A stretch of DNA of 64,000 bases from M269 sp964640795 (GCA_964640795.1 CAZXIN010000001.1:309598-373597), one strand, 5' to 3'; counted from the stretch's first letter, positions 18,350 through 27,822 are shown. The notes: generated by a model not told the origin, from the letters alone. Numbers and translations: made by a program.

Positions 18350-19936
18350 TTGCTCACTACCGCGAATATCACCATGCAATTTGGCGCTAAGCCACTTTTC
18401 GAAAATGTCTCTGTTAAGTTTGGCGAAGGTAATCGTTACGGCCTTATTGGCGCTAATGGTTGTGGTAAATCAACCTTTATGAAAATCCTTGGTAAAGATC
18501 TTGAACCGAGTGCGGGTAACGTATCTAAGGATCCTAATGAGCGTATAGGGAAGTTGAAGCAGGATCAATTTGCTTATGAAGAATATAGTGTGCTCGATAC
18601 TGTCGTTATGGGACATGAAGAGCTTTGGGCTGTAAAGTCTGAGCGAGATGCCATTTACGCCAAAGCTGAAATGACAGACGAAGACGGCATACGTGCAGGT
18701 GATTTAGAAGCCGAGTTTGCTGAAATGGATGGTTATACAGCCGAATCTCGTGCTGGTGAGCTGTTAATCGGTGTCGGTATCCCTGTCGAGCAGCATTATG
18801 GGCCTATGAGCGAAATTGCACCGGGATGGAAGTTGAGAGTATTGTTAGCCCAAGTGCTGTTTGGTGACCCTGATATCATGTTACTGGACGAACCAACGAA
18901 CAACTTGGACATCAATACGATTCGATGGTTGGAAGGTGTATTGAGTGAACGTAATTGCACTATGATCATCATCTCGCATGATCGCCACTTCTTAAACAGC
19001 GTTTGTACGCATATGGCTGACTTAGATTATGGTGAACTAAGAGTGTTTGCCGGTAACTATGATGAGTACATGACCGCCGCAACGCAAGCACGTGAGCGTT
19101 TATTGTCTGACAACGCCAAGAAAAAAGCACAAATAGCCGAGTTACGTACTTTTGTAAGTCGCTTTTCAGCCAATGCATCTAAATCAAAACAAGCAACGTC
19201 TCGCGCTAAGCAAATTGATAAAATCCAACTTGAAGATGTTAAGCCTTCGAGCCGTCAAAACCCTTATATTCGTTTTGAGCAAGAGAAGAAGCTGCACCGA
19301 CAAGCATTGGAAATAACTGGGTTGGCAAAATCTTTTGACGAGCCTTTATTCTCAGGCTTGGATTTAATGCTCGAAGTTGGGGAAAGAGTCGCGATTATTG
19401 GTCCTAACGGTATTGGTAAAACAACCTTATTAAAGTGCCTTGTAGGCGATTTGGAAGCTGACAACGGTCATATTAAATGGTCAGAAAATGCCAACATTGG
19501 CTACTATGCACAAGACCACGCAGCAGATTTTGAAATAGATAAAAACTTGATGGACTGGATGTATCAATGGGGGCAGGAAGGAGATGACGAGCAAGTGATG
19601 CGCTCAACTTTGGGGCGCTTATTGTTCTCTCAAAATGAAATTGTAAAGTCAGTTAAGGTTATTTCCGGTGGTGAGCAAGGCCGTATGTTGTTCGGAAAAT
19701 TGATGCTGCAAAAACCTAATATTATGGTGATGGATGAACCTACCAATCACTTAGATATGGAGTCTATTGAGTCACTCAATATGGCATTAGAAAACTATGC
19801 CGGTACGCTTGTTTTTGTTAGCCATGATAGAGAGTTTGTTTCATCCCTCGCGACACGTATTATTGAGTTGACACCAACAGGCATCGTTGACTTCCATGGC
19901 TCTTATGAAGAGTACCTTGCTAGTCAAAGTGTTTAG
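18350..19936 (+). CDS. ybiT: ABC-F ATPase, YbiT-like
   Basis: A soluble protein with two ABC domains and no membrane segment. It aligns almost continuously with E. coli YbiT: NITMQFGAKPLFENVSVKF at the start, first Walker A GANGCGKST, ISHDRHFLN, the ARERLLSDNAKKKAQIAEL linker, second Walker A GPNGIGKTT and a HLDMESIESLN segment near the end. ABC-F proteins bind the ribosomal E site and adjust translation. TTG at 18350 is preferred: it gives 528 residues, close to YbiT, with an AGGA-like site upstream. The frame extension to ATG 18299 adds 17 residues absent from relatives. Confidence 0.92.
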   Translation: MLTTANITMQFGAKPLFENVSVKFGEGNRYGLIGANGCGKSTFMKILGKDLEPSAGNVSKDPNERIGKLKQDQFAYEEYSVLDTVVMGHEELWAVKSERDAIYAKAEMTDEDGIRAGDLEAEFAEMDGYTAESRAGELLIGVGIPVEQHYGPMSEIAPGWKLRVLLAQVLFGDPDIMLLDEPTNNLDINTIRWLEGVLSERNCTMIIISHDRHFLNSVCTHMADLDYGELRVFAGNYDEYMTAATQARERLLSDNAKKKAQIAELRTFVSRFSANASKSKQATSRAKQIDKIQLEDVKPSSRQNPYIRFEQEKKLHRQALEITGLAKSFDEPLFSGLDLMLEVGERVAIIGPNGIGKTTLLKCLVGDLEADNGHIKWSENANIGYYAQDHAADFEIDKNLMDWMYQWGQEGDDEQVMRSTLGRLLFSQNEIVKSVKVISGGEQGRMLFGKLMLQKPNIMVMDEPTNHLDMESIESLNMALENYAGTLVFVSHDREFVSSLATRIIELTPTGIVDFHGSYEEYLASQSV

Positions 19937-19941
19937 GTTAT

Positions 19942-19973
19942 TTATACCAATCGCTCGAATGTGATTGGTATAA
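19942..19973. repeat. Hairpin of TTATACCAATC type
   Basis: Perfect 11-bp arms TTATACCAATC (19942-19952) and GATTGGTATAA (19963-19973) follow the ybiT-like gene. This type of palindrome is widespread in marine gammaproteobacteria and often serves as a transcription end. Partial copies of the half-site (ACCAATC) occur at about 16670 and 18194. Confidence 0.55.
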
Positions 19974-20059
19974 CCATAAAATTTGATCGAGATCAGTAAA
20001 GTGGTGCTCAACCTCTCTTACACTATTGTTGAATTGATAAACAATAGTTGGAGATCATT

Positions 20060-20182
20060 ATGTGGGATCTATTCTTAAATGACCCAGTTGCTTGGGGTTC
20101 AATCTTAGGTATTGGCGTTGTGGTTGCTATTTGTGGCTACTATCTTTATTTGTTTGTACACAATGTTCACGAAAACTTATAG
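20060..20182 (+). CDS. 40-residue DUF3149-like membrane micro-protein
   Basis: A short gene with GGAGA 7 bases before ATG 20060. The 40-residue product has an amphipathic N-terminus (WDLFLNDPVAWGS), one transmembrane helix (about 14-33) and a short polar tail (HNVHENL). Length and pattern match the DUF3149 family of single-span proteins common in gammaproteobacteria, function unknown. It stands alone between ybiT and a GNAT gene. Confidence 0.75.
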   Translation: MWDLFLNDPVAWGSILGIGVVVAICGYYLYLFVHNVHENL

Positions 20183-20215
20183 CGATATAGCTCGCTTTTG
20201 TAAGAGTAGTTAGTG

Positions 20216-20785
20216 CTAAAGCGTTAATAACATTTCTGCAGCAACACAGGTACATAAACCTTCGCAGACTGGGCAATCATATCCGTCTTCGATGCTAAGT
20301 TGTTGCCATTTGTTAGGGTGTTCTTTGATGAGTTTACCGCCGCATTTCGAAAAGTACTTAAAGGCGCTGTTGCCTGGACTGGCAAGCCAGATATGTGCTA
20401 GCCCAGCGCGACTACCTTGTCTCTTTACTTCCTTTGAAGATAGGTTTAACAAAGCTGAGCCTATACCTTTTCCTTGATATGCAGGGTTAACAGTGTTGCA
20501 TTTGAAATAACATATTTCGCTTTTCGGAATGCCCCAAAGAGGGGGAGAGCACCACTGGTCTTCTTGCCAATAAGGCGCTGCGAAAGTGATACGGAAGCCG
20601 ATAAGCTTGTCACCATCAAATGCAACCCAACTGGCATTGATATTGTTAAAAACAGAGCGCTTTTGGTAATCATGACACTTGTCGAAATCAAGATAATTAT
20701 CGCCATGTACTTCATTCCCTAACTGAATAACTGCGTCGAAGTGTTTTGGTGTTAGCGTTTGGTAACGAATAGAATTCATAGTCAA
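20216..20785 (-). CDS. GNAT-family N-acetyltransferase
   Basis: 189 residues with the GNAT acetyl-CoA-binding signature: VNPAYQGKGIGSALL (motif A, Q/R-x-x-G-x-G/A) around residues 95-110, preceded by an acidic strand and followed by HIWLASPGNSAFKYFSKCGG. The C-terminal 25 residues hold several cysteines (CPVCEGLCTC), which may bind a metal. The acceptor substrate is unknown. Met3 is an alternative start. Confidence 0.8.
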   Translation of the reverse strand: MTMNSIRYQTLTPKHFDAVIQLGNEVHGDNYLDFDKCHDYQKRSVFNNINASWVAFDGDKLIGFRITFAAPYWQEDQWCSPPLWGIPKSEICYFKCNTVNPAYQGKGIGSALLNLSSKEVKRQGSRAGLAHIWLASPGNSAFKYFSKCGGKLIKEHPNKWQQLSIEDGYDCPVCEGLCTCVAAEMLLTL

Positions 20786-20820
20786 TATTGAGTCGGCTTG
20801 TTTGAGGTGTTTATTGTGAA

Positions 20821-21240
20821 TTATTCGACTTGAGCAGAGGCTAGCGTTTCATTAATAAAGACAATGGCTTGTTCTTCGCTATCAAACAGTCTTTCTTCTA
20901 ATGGAGCTGCTATCTTTAAAGCGCACCTCATTTTCTGTAGCTGGGCTTTGGCTACTGGAGAGCTAAGGCAGTAAGTATCTACCACGCAGCCATTTTTCAT
21001 ACAACGTTTGTACCCTTCAGAGACGACACTGCTTGCTTCTGAAGTTGATGCATCAAAATCCAATGCGCAAGCAAAGTAACCCCACGGTTCACCCGTTAGG
21101 TTTTCCGAAGCATGTAGTAAGTCTTTTACGTAACTCTTACTCAAACTAAGACCCATAGCGCCATTTAAGGTGATACTTAAAATGCGACCTTTTGCTTCAA
21201 TCGTATATTTGCCGTATTTGTCACTCTTTGACAAGTTCAT
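20821..21240 (-). CDS. Hypothetical protein, possible STAS-like fold
   Basis: 139 residues, no signal peptide. The N-terminal half (YTIEAKGRILSITLNGAMG) and the alternating strand/helix pattern ending in FDSEEQAIVFINE recall SpoIIAA/STAS-like proteins, where the last helix follows an E-E-A pattern. The identification is weak. It lies between the rhodanese and GNAT genes on the same strand, with a 24-base gap to the former. Confidence 0.5.
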   Translation of the reverse strand: MNLSKSDKYGKYTIEAKGRILSITLNGAMGLSLSKSYVKDLLHASENLTGEPWGYFACALDFDASTSEASSVVSEGYKRCMKNGCVVDTYCLSSPVAKAQLQKMRCALKIAAPLEERLFDSEEQAIVFINETLASAQVE

Positions 21241-21264
21241 AAAGTTCCAATAAATCTTATTTAA

Positions 21265-21633
21265 TCAACGGGCAATAGGCCTGCCTTCTTTGCGCCAACT
21301 TTTCATATCGCCATCCAGATGCTGTAATTGAGTAAATCCGTTCTCTTGAAGCACTGACATGGCCTTACGAACCCTTATTCCTGATTCACAATAGAGTACG
21401 ACAGGTTTATCTTTAAAAGACAGTAGTCCATTTAAATGTAGTTCAATATCATCGTGAGGGACAAGTATTGCTCCTGGTACATGGCCTTTGTCATACTCAC
21501 TTTGTGTGCGTACATCTAAAATCAGGCGCTTGGTGTCAGGTGTCGATAAAAGTGTTTCTGGTGATATATCAACAATATCGGCACTCTTTGATAAAAAACT
21601 AAACAAAGCAGATAGCAAAATCAGATACCTCAT
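21265..21633 (-). CDS. Exported single-domain rhodanese
   Basis: 122 residues: a signal peptide (about 1-17) followed by one rhodanese domain. It has the DVRTQSEYDKGHVPGA motif and the active-site loop CESGIR with the catalytic cysteine. Such periplasmic rhodaneses transfer sulfane sulfur or bind thiols; the physiological partner is unknown. It sits downstream of ahcY beyond a terminator hairpin and is probably transcribed separately. Confidence 0.85.
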   Translation of the reverse strand: MRYLILLSALFSFLSKSADIVDISPETLLSTPDTKRLILDVRTQSEYDKGHVPGAILVPHDDIELHLNGLLSFKDKPVVLYCESGIRVRKAMSVLQENGFTQLQHLDGDMKSWRKEGRPIAR

Positions 21634-21672
21634 TAAAGTTATACTCCTCGACCCAATCAGGTTAGGTAAACA

Positions 21673-21701
21673 AATACAGGGGAGTATGGATCCCCTGTAT
21701 T
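21673..21701 (-). terminator. Terminator after ahcY
   Basis: Perfect 11-bp arms AATACAGGGGA (21673-21683) and TCCCCTGTATT (21691-21701). On the minus strand the stem is followed by TTGTTTACC, so it most likely ends the ahcY transcript, whose stop is at 21713. Confidence 0.7.
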
Positions 21702-21712
21702 GCTACTATTAT

Positions 21713-23104
21713 TTAATAACGATAAGTTTCAGGCTTGTAAGGGCCTTCTACTGGCACGTTAATATAGTCAGCTTGCTCCTGAGTCAGTGTTGTAAGAACA
21801 CCACCGAAGCCTTCTACCATATAACGAGCAACTTCTTCATCTAAATGTTTTGGCAATACTTCTACCGTCATCGCTGCGGCTTGCTGTTCGGCAGACATAT
21901 TAGCGAAGCCTTCTCCGAACAAGTAAATTTGTGCAAGTACTTGGTTAGCAAATGAACCATCCATAATTCTTGAAGGGTGGCCAGTGGCGTTACCTAAGTT
22001 AACAAGGCGTCCTTCAGATAGAAGTAACAAGTGATCACTTGGGTCATCGCTACGAAAGATTTTATGGACTTGAGGTTTGATCTCATCCCACTGCCAGTTT
22101 TTGCGCATGTAAGCCGTATCGATTTCGTTATCGAAATGGCCAATATTACAGACGACGGCGCCTGATTTTATTGCACTTAACATTTGTGCATCACAGACAT
22201 CTGCATTCCCTGTTGTCGTAACAATCAAGTCAGTCTTAGAGAGCAATTCTTTATTAATGCCATCAGCAGTGCCCGTTTTAACGCCATTGATATAGGGTGA
22301 GACAACTTCAAAGCCATCCATACAAGCTTGCATAGCACAAATAGGATCAATTTCAGCAACCTTAACAATCATGCCTTCTTGCATAAGTGACTGAGCTGAG
22401 CCTTTACCTACATCACCATAACCAACGACAAGTGCCTTCTTGCCTGATAATAAGTGATCCGTAGCGCGTTTGATGGCGTCATTTAGACTGTGTCGACAGC
22501 CGTATTTGTTATCATTCTTAGATTTAGTGACTGAGTCATTGACATTGATAGCAGGGACTTTTAGCTCACCCTTCTCTAACATTTCTTGTAGTCTGTGAAC
22601 GCCCGTTGTTGTTTCCTCGGTAATACCGTGAACGTTGTCGAGTACTTGTGGGTATTTCTTATGGAGCATTTCAGTTAAGTCGCCACCATCATCTAAGACC
22701 ATGTTAGCAGCCCAAGGTTGGCCGTCGACCAAGATGGTTTGCTCTAGGCACCACTCATACTCTTCTTCGGTTTCGCCTTTCCATGCGTAAACGGGAACAC
22801 CTGCTGCTACTATTGCCGCTGCAGCATGATCTTGTGTAGAGAAGATGTTACAAGAAGACCAGCGCACTTCTGCGCCAAGATCAACAAGTGTTTCAATCAA
22901 AACACCTGTCTGAATAGTCATATGGATACAGCCTAAGATTTTAGCACCTTGAAGCGGTTGCTGGGCACTGTATTTTTTTCTAATGGCCATCAAAGCAGGC
23001 ATTTCGCTCTCTGCAATAGTTAGCTCTTTCCGACCCCAGTCAGCGAGTGACATGTCGGCAACTTTAAAATCGCCTTTTGTAACAACTTGATTTGTTTCGT
23101 TCAT
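21713..23104 (-). CDS. ahcY: Adenosylhomocysteinase
   Basis: Hydrolyses S-adenosylhomocysteine to adenosine and homocysteine, relieving product inhibition of methyltransferases. The 463 residues show the substrate-domain HMTIQTGVLIETL block, the NAD-binding GYGDVGKGSA motif, the catalytic NDSVTKSKNDNKYGC stretch and the C-terminal PYKPETYRY tail that completes the NAD site. The adenosine kinase gene lies 22 bases upstream on the same strand, so this operon both splits SAH and removes adenosine. I looked for an SAH riboswitch upstream of the pair and cannot identify one by eye. Confidence 0.98.
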   Translation of the reverse strand: MNETNQVVTKGDFKVADMSLADWGRKELTIAESEMPALMAIRKKYSAQQPLQGAKILGCIHMTIQTGVLIETLVDLGAEVRWSSCNIFSTQDHAAAAIVAAGVPVYAWKGETEEEYEWCLEQTILVDGQPWAANMVLDDGGDLTEMLHKKYPQVLDNVHGITEETTTGVHRLQEMLEKGELKVPAINVNDSVTKSKNDNKYGCRHSLNDAIKRATDHLLSGKKALVVGYGDVGKGSAQSLMQEGMIVKVAEIDPICAMQACMDGFEVVSPYINGVKTGTADGINKELLSKTDLIVTTTGNADVCDAQMLSAIKSGAVVCNIGHFDNEIDTAYMRKNWQWDEIKPQVHKIFRSDDPSDHLLLLSEGRLVNLGNATGHPSRIMDGSFANQVLAQIYLFGEGFANMSAEQQAAAMTVEVLPKHLDEEVARYMVEGFGGVLTTLTQEQADYINVPVEGPYKPETYRY

Positions 23105-23126
23105 TATCTGTATTTTCCAAAGATCG

Positions 23127-24119
23127 TTATAAATTCAATTCTTGAAGTATGAGTGATTGAGTACGTTGATCTAATCTAGCTCCAAAACTAGATACACACT
23201 CTGCTGCAGCTCGACTGGCTAGCTTTCCGGACTGTTCTATAGACAGGCCATTTGTTAGGCCATATAGAAATGCCCCGGCATAGGTATCACCAGCACCTGT
23301 AGTGTCTACGGCCTTAGCTACAAAAGGTTCAATCGATATGGTCTCGTTATTTTGATAAACCGTCGAGCCTTCTTCGCCCCGAGTTAAGACTAAACATTGA
23401 GTGTAGTTGAGAATAGATGCAATGCCTGCTTCCAAGTCTCCACTGAAGTCAGTTGCTTCGTCTTGATTACAGAAAATTAAATCAACACCGTCGCCTAGGA
23501 CTTTTTCCAGATTTTCTCTTGCATAGTTAACAACCGCAGGGTCAGAGAAAGTCAAAGCCACTTTAACGCCACATCGCTGAGCCACAGCTTTGGCTTTTAG
23601 TATGGCTTCAACCGCTGGTGGTTGATAGAGTAAATGGCCTTCAATATAGAGATACTTAGCTTCTTCAATGGCAGACATATCTAACTGCTCTTGATCAAAG
23701 CTGCCTGTGATACCTAAGTGTGTGCACATTGTACGGTCAGCATCTGGTGTTATCATGATTAACGATACACCTGTCATGCCGTCAACTTTTGATTGAGATA
23801 AGCTGTTACCAACAGCAGCTGAGTCTAAGTCTCGACGGTAAAAGTCACCGAGTCCATCGTCAGCCACTTTACAACAATAAAAGGTTTTACTGCCAAATTG
23901 AGCTGCTGTAAAAATAGTATTGGCTGCGGAGCCGCCGCCAGCACGGTTGCGTAAGCCGTATGTTTCTTCAAGGCTGCTAATTAGGGTAAGGTGATCTTCA
24001 GTTTCCTGAAGCGTCATAAACCCTTTCTCGATGCCTTTTTCGGCCAGAAATGCTTCTGTTACTTCAAATTCTTTGTCTACTAAGGCGTTACCTAAAGCGA
24101 CGATGTCGTATTGGCTCAT
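23127..24119 (-). CDS. Adenosine kinase (PfkB family)
   Basis: 330 residues with PfkB motifs: N-terminal GNALVD, the RAGGSAANTIFTAAQFG substrate/ribose motif and the C-terminal DTTGAGDTYAGAFLYG anion-hole motif with the catalytic Asp. This PfkB subgroup next to ahcY is best explained as adenosine kinase converting adenosine to AMP with ATP. Substrate is inferred from context; other nucleosides or sugars cannot be excluded. Confidence 0.85.
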   Translation of the reverse strand: MSQYDIVALGNALVDKEFEVTEAFLAEKGIEKGFMTLQETEDHLTLISSLEETYGLRNRAGGGSAANTIFTAAQFGSKTFYCCKVADDGLGDFYRRDLDSAAVGNSLSQSKVDGMTGVSLIMITPDADRTMCTHLGITGSFDQEQLDMSAIEEAKYLYIEGHLLYQPPAVEAILKAKAVAQRCGVKVALTFSDPAVVNYARENLEKVLGDGVDLIFCNQDEATDFSGDLEAGIASILNYTQCLVLTRGEEGSTVYQNNETISIEPFVAKAVDTTGAGDTYAGAFLYGLTNGLSIEQSGKLASRAAAECVSSFGARLDQRTQSLILQELNL

Positions 24120-24265
24120 AAAAAGGCTCTTTCACGGTATTAAAACTCAGCCGGCGATTGTACATGAGTTGTATCATTCCATCTAGATGAGTGGGTAGTT
24201 TACAATTCGGGTGGGTATAGAACCTTATCAAGGGCTAAAAAAACAGGACTTAAGTCTCTTTAATC

Positions 24266-25138
24266 CTAATCATTTTCGAGCGGCAAGTGAATGTGTTTAC
24301 AAAGCTCGGATAACCCCGTTAACAGGCGTGGCGTAAATCGGTGCAGTAAGTCTGGATTTGCTTGCTTAAGATGACGTTCACTGCGCTCTAAGAGAGGTAA
24401 CCAAGGTCGCCAAAAGTGTGTGATTTGCTGCTGTGATTCTTTATTGACCGCCACGATTACACGCGGCTTGCGCCTGACCACTGACTCTATTGGTACCTCA
24501 GGGTAGTCATTAATCGCATCGTCAAATATATTGCGCGCACCACAAACACTGAGTAGCTCATTACCCCAAGCTGATTGACCAATTGTCATTAAGGGCTTAG
24601 GCCATAGATAATAAAGCACTGGGATTTGAACTTCACTTTGATACTCTGCTTTTATTGCGCCTAGGGTGACATCAAAATTAGTCGCTAATTGTTCGCCAAT
24701 CTCAGTCTGATTGAGCGCGTCGCCTAATGCTCTAACCTCTGTACTAATGTCGCTGAGTTTCTTAGGGTTTGAATAGAAAAGCGTAAAACCTAAGGATGTT
24801 AATCGCGCTAGATCTTGAGGTTTATTGCCGCCCTGCCATGCAAGAATAAGATCAGGCTTTAACCGCACGATGGCTTCGAAATCAACGCCCTGAAAACTGG
24901 CAACTGAAGGTAATCGGCTGGCTTGTTCGGGGTAGTCGCTGTAATCGCTCACTGCGACCAGTCTATCTCCGACTTTGAGTGCGTAAGCCAACTCAGTTAA
25001 GTGCGGTGCTAAACTTATTATCCTTTTAGGAGACTCGATTTCGTTGAGATTGGTATTAGCATAAGAAAAGCCAATGAGTAATATTATTAACAGAAATAAA
25101 CAGTGTGTCTTTAGCGAAGGTAGTTGCACGATATTCAT
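24266..25138 (-). CDS. btuF: Cobalamin-type periplasmic binding protein
   Basis: 290 residues: signal peptide (about 1-27) and a BtuF/FecB-type two-lobed binding domain with RIISLAPHLTELAYAL, VAVSDYSDYP, PDLILAWQGGN and a long inter-lobe helix. Family BtuF binds vitamin B12 and hands it to BtuCD. The neighbouring CobD/CbiB-like gene supports a corrinoid role. No btuC or btuD is present in the window, so the permease must be elsewhere. Confidence 0.8.
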   Translation of the reverse strand: MNIVQLPSLKTHCLFLLIILLIGFSYANTNLNEIESPKRIISLAPHLTELAYALKVGDRLVAVSDYSDYPEQASRLPSVASFQGVDFEAIVRLKPDLILAWQGGNKPQDLARLTSLGFTLFYSNPKKLSDISTEVRALGDALNQTEIGEQLATNFDVTLGAIKAEYQSEVQIPVLYYLWPKPLMTIGQSAWGNELLSVCGARNIFDDAINDYPEVPIESVVRRKPRVIVAVNKESQQQITHFWRPWLPLLERSERHLKQANPDLLHRFTPRLLTGLSELCKHIHLPLEND

Positions 25139-25247
25139 GGTGATTCGGATTTATATGTCTACCAGTATTGTAAATCATATTCATGCCGCCTGGTGAGTAA
25201 TTCGTATTTTATACTTGTTCAGCTACAGTTAGGTTTAATGGTTAATA

Positions 25248-26219
25248 TCACTGCAATGTCGGGTCTAAAGCATAAAAGCACGCACTGACCAGAAAACTAA
25301 AAATGATCCATACAACTAATGTCTTATTAGCCGCGGTGATACTTATCAAAATATCCTGACTTTTAGGAAAGCGAGGTGGTCCACTTTTAGGTAAGCGATT
25401 CTTGGTTTTTTCGTATATAACCGGACCGCCTAACTGGCAATGCAATGCGCCTGCAAAAGTGGCAATAAGCCTGTCTCTTGCTTTCGCTTTGGATGGTAAG
25501 TATCTCCTCGCTTGCATAGCGGCGCCGATGTTCTGAGCAAGCATAAAAATAACCGTTGTGATTTGAGATGGTAACCAAGCCAATACAAACCTAATAGCCG
25601 CCGTCGGTTGACCAAAATGCCGATGCTTATTCGTTCTGATGTTCCATGCTTGGCTTAGCTCAAAAATAAGTCGGTAGCATAAAGCGGCCAAACCACCTGC
25701 ACATAAAAACCAGAACAATACGCCGATGTATTGGTAAGTGAATCTTAACAGCATGGATTCTATCGTCGCTTTGCATAACCCCACGTCGGATAGGTTATTC
25801 GTGCTTCGCAAACACAAATCGTTAAGAAAGTGTCGAGCTAATGCTTTCTTATCACGATGTAAAGAAGCAACCACTCTTTTACATTGGGAAATAACATCTT
25901 GAAACTGCAATGCGAGTAACAGTAATAAACCATCAAAAAACTGTGGTATATCGGCTAGTTGAATAAATAAACCAAGTGGCAGTAGCAAAGGGACAATTAA
26001 AATGATTATCGCTAGCGTTCCTGAAATCATTTTTTGACGCTTACTTCTATTTGAGTCAGGATTGACTTTAAGTGCCATGCGTTGTGCCAATAACTGAAAC
26101 AATGTTAATGGGTGATAGCTTTTGGGTATAGGCCATGTACGTTCAATAACAATGACCACTAACATGATAAAGAACGTTTGAAATGCTGGATGTAAAGCAG
26201 ACTGAATTAGCGCATTCAT
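25248..26219 (-). CDS. CobD/CbiB-like membrane protein
   Basis: 323 residues with several membrane helices. Conserved CbiB-type blocks are visible: FGQPTAAIRFVLAWLPSQIT and TFAGALHCQLGGPVIYE. CbiB condenses adenosylcobyric acid with aminopropanol phosphate in cobalamin synthesis, while a gammaproteobacterial branch lacks other cob genes and may serve corrinoid salvage. No other de novo B12 genes are seen here, so salvage is more likely. It is 12 bases downstream of the phosphorylase gene, and the btuF-like gene follows after about 110 bases. Confidence 0.75.
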   Translation of the reverse strand: MNALIQSALHPAFQTFFIMLVVIVIERTWPIPKSYHPLTLFQLLAQRMALKVNPDSNRSKRQKMISGTLAIIILIVPLLLPLGLFIQLADIPQFFDGLLLLLALQFQDVISQCKRVVASLHRDKKALARHFLNDLCLRSTNNLSDVGLCKATIESMLLRFTYQYIGVLFWFLCAGGLAALCYRLIFELSQAWNIRTNKHRHFGQPTAAIRFVLAWLPSQITTVIFMLAQNIGAAMQARRYLPSKAKARDRLIATFAGALHCQLGGPVIYEKTKNRLPKSGPPRFPKSQDILISITAANKTLVVWIIFSFLVSACFYALDPTLQ

Positions 26220-26231
26220 GGAGTATGCTAG

Positions 26232-27074
26232 CTACTGTTGCAGTATACCAAGAAGCGCCTTTTGTTCGTCAGAAAGCACCTGTTCAGGTGTTAATATAGC
26301 GCCGCTTAACGATGATCGACAATGACACACACATTCCGTTTCAGGTTCGTCAAGGTAAGCTAATATTAGCTTTGTGGCCTTCTTTAAGCTTTCCCCATAC
26401 CGGCTGATGACTTTGTCGACTGTGACATGCAAGCTAGGGTGGTCCTGCCAACAATCATAATCCGTGGCTATGGTTAGCGTGCAATAAGCCAGTTGTGCTT
26501 CACGCGCCAAAAATACCTCAGGCACATTCGTCATACCAACGAGATCGCAGCTAGCAGGTCCTCTGAGAAAATGACTTTCTGCTTTGGTCCCTAAACGAGG
26601 GCCATCAACGCAGGCGTAAGTCTTGTTACGATGAACAGGTATGCCAATTTTGTCACCGGTAGCACTAAGCGCATCCGCAAGAGAGCGGCATGTCGGCTCT
26701 GCTGTTGATACATGTGCAGCAATGCCATTACCAAAGAATGTTTTTTCTCGAGTCCCTTTCACAAAATCCATATATTGATCTGGAATAGATAAATCACCAG
26801 GGGCAACTTCCATTTGTAAGCTACCTACAGCGGATAAGCCAATGACTTGTGTTACACCGAGCTGCTTTAAGGCGAAAATGTTTGCACGATAATTGACTTC
26901 GTGAGGGAGTAATTGATGCGCGGAACCATGTCTAGCAAGGAAGAAGACTCTACGCTCATTAAATCGACATTCTGTAGCAACCGCTTCGCCAAAGGGCGTT
27001 TCAATGTGGTGAGTGTGTAATACGTCGACATTATCAAGCTGATAGATACCTGTGCCGCCAATAATTGCTAACAT
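26232..27074 (-). CDS. mtnP: S-methyl-5'-thioadenosine/thioinosine phosphorylase
   Basis: A PNP/MTAP-family phosphorylase. It starts with IIGGTGIY and carries the phosphate-binding FLARHGSAHQLLPHEVNYRAN and base/sugar-pocket motifs GMTNVPEVFLAREAQLAY and TDYDCW. The family cleaves methylthioadenosine, or methylthioinosine in Pseudomonas, to a base and methylthioribose-1-phosphate. The C-terminal 35 residues extend beyond the usual core. Which base is preferred (adenine or hypoxanthine) cannot be settled by eye. Confidence 0.85.
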   Translation of the reverse strand: MLAIIGGTGIYQLDNVDVLHTHHIETPFGEAVATECRFNERRVFFLARHGSAHQLLPHEVNYRANIFALKQLGVTQVIGLSAVGSLQMEVAPGDLSIPDQYMDFVKGTREKTFFGNGIAAHVSTAEPTCRSLADALSATGDKIGIPVHRNKTYACVDGPRLGTKAESHFLRGPASCDLVGMTNVPEVFLAREAQLAYCTLTIATDYDCWQDHPSLHVTVDKVISRYGESLKKATKLILAYLDEPETECVCHCRSSLSGAILTPEQVLSDEQKALLGILQQ

Positions 27075-27117
27075 GATTGTCCTGTTGTTAATACCATTGG
27101 GTAGAAAGTGTCAGCTT

Positions 27118-27822
27118 CTAAGCTGAGAGTGCTTGTTTGGAAGCTGGGTTAATGCCATCGATTTGCTTAACCAGTTGACGACGGGATAGCCGAGAGTCTT
27201 TGCCAAGCTCTAGTGCAAGTCGGTAAAGATCTGCTTCTACGTCAACATCATAGGTAGCAGCGACGTAGCATAGGCTCAAATTCTTTTGCTGACAAGCATT
27301 AGCCAAATCGTCGGCCAATGTGTGTGTACTCCAACCTAAATGCTCAATGTCAGGCCAAGCCACACTATTAGCCATGATAGTAACGCCACCATCATCCGCT
27401 TTGCTTAGAACAATATCTTTCACCCGAAGCTTTTTGATAACAGACTGATAGATCCCTTGATCGAGAATAGGTGCATCGGTACCAATAAATACCAACTCGC
27501 TATGGCCTTGTTTACGCAACTGGTTATCGATGGTGTTTAATCGTACACCGAGATTACCTTCTGGTTGTATCAGAACAGTAACCTCTCTTCTCAATAATGA
27601 TTCTGCCCATGCTTTATCATTTTGTGATGCAACAGCGATCACAACAGGTCCTCCCCAATGCATTGCATCTTCTAAAGCACAATCAAGTAATGCGAGGGCA
27701 ACTTGGAAAGCTTTTGCAGCACCGATTGTTGCTGCAAGTCTTTGTTTACCTTGGCCTAACTTAGGACGTTTACAAAAAACGACCAATGTTGGTTCTGGAC
27801 TATTCTTCAATTGCGGCATCAT
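27118..27822 (-). CDS. DUF2064 (TIGR04282-type) transferase
   Basis: 234 residues with a nucleotide-diphospho-sugar transferase fold. The N-terminus TLVVFCKRPKLGQGKQRLA is the hallmark of the family, followed by IGTDAPIL (metal/sugar site) and DDGGVTIMA. The family is often paired with the TIGR04283-type GT2, DUF547 and radical SAM or arsenosugar genes. Here its start overlaps the DUF547 gene by 23 bases, implying translational coupling. The role in the envelope-type operon is inference. Confidence 0.8.
   Translation of the reverse strand: MMPQLKNSPEPTLVVFCKRPKLGQGKQRLAATIGAAKAFQVALALLDCALEDAMHWGGPVVIAVASQNDKAWAESLLRREVTVLIQPEGNLGVRLNTIDNQLRKQGHSELVFIGTDAPILDQGIYQSVIKKLRVKDIVLSKADDGGVTIMANSVAWPDIEHLGWSTHTLADDLANACQQKNLSLCYVAATYDVDVEADLYRLALELGKDSRLSRRQLVKQIDGINPASKQALSA

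Noticed and set aside
24120..24265. Possible SAH riboswitch ahead of the adenosine kinase-ahcY pair
   Set aside because: Only a 146-base spacer, and I could not identify the conserved SAH riboswitch core by eye; a covariance search would be decisive.
25248..26219. Treating the CobD-like gene as evidence of complete cobalamin synthesis
   Set aside because: No other de novo corrin genes are in the window; only uptake or salvage is supported.
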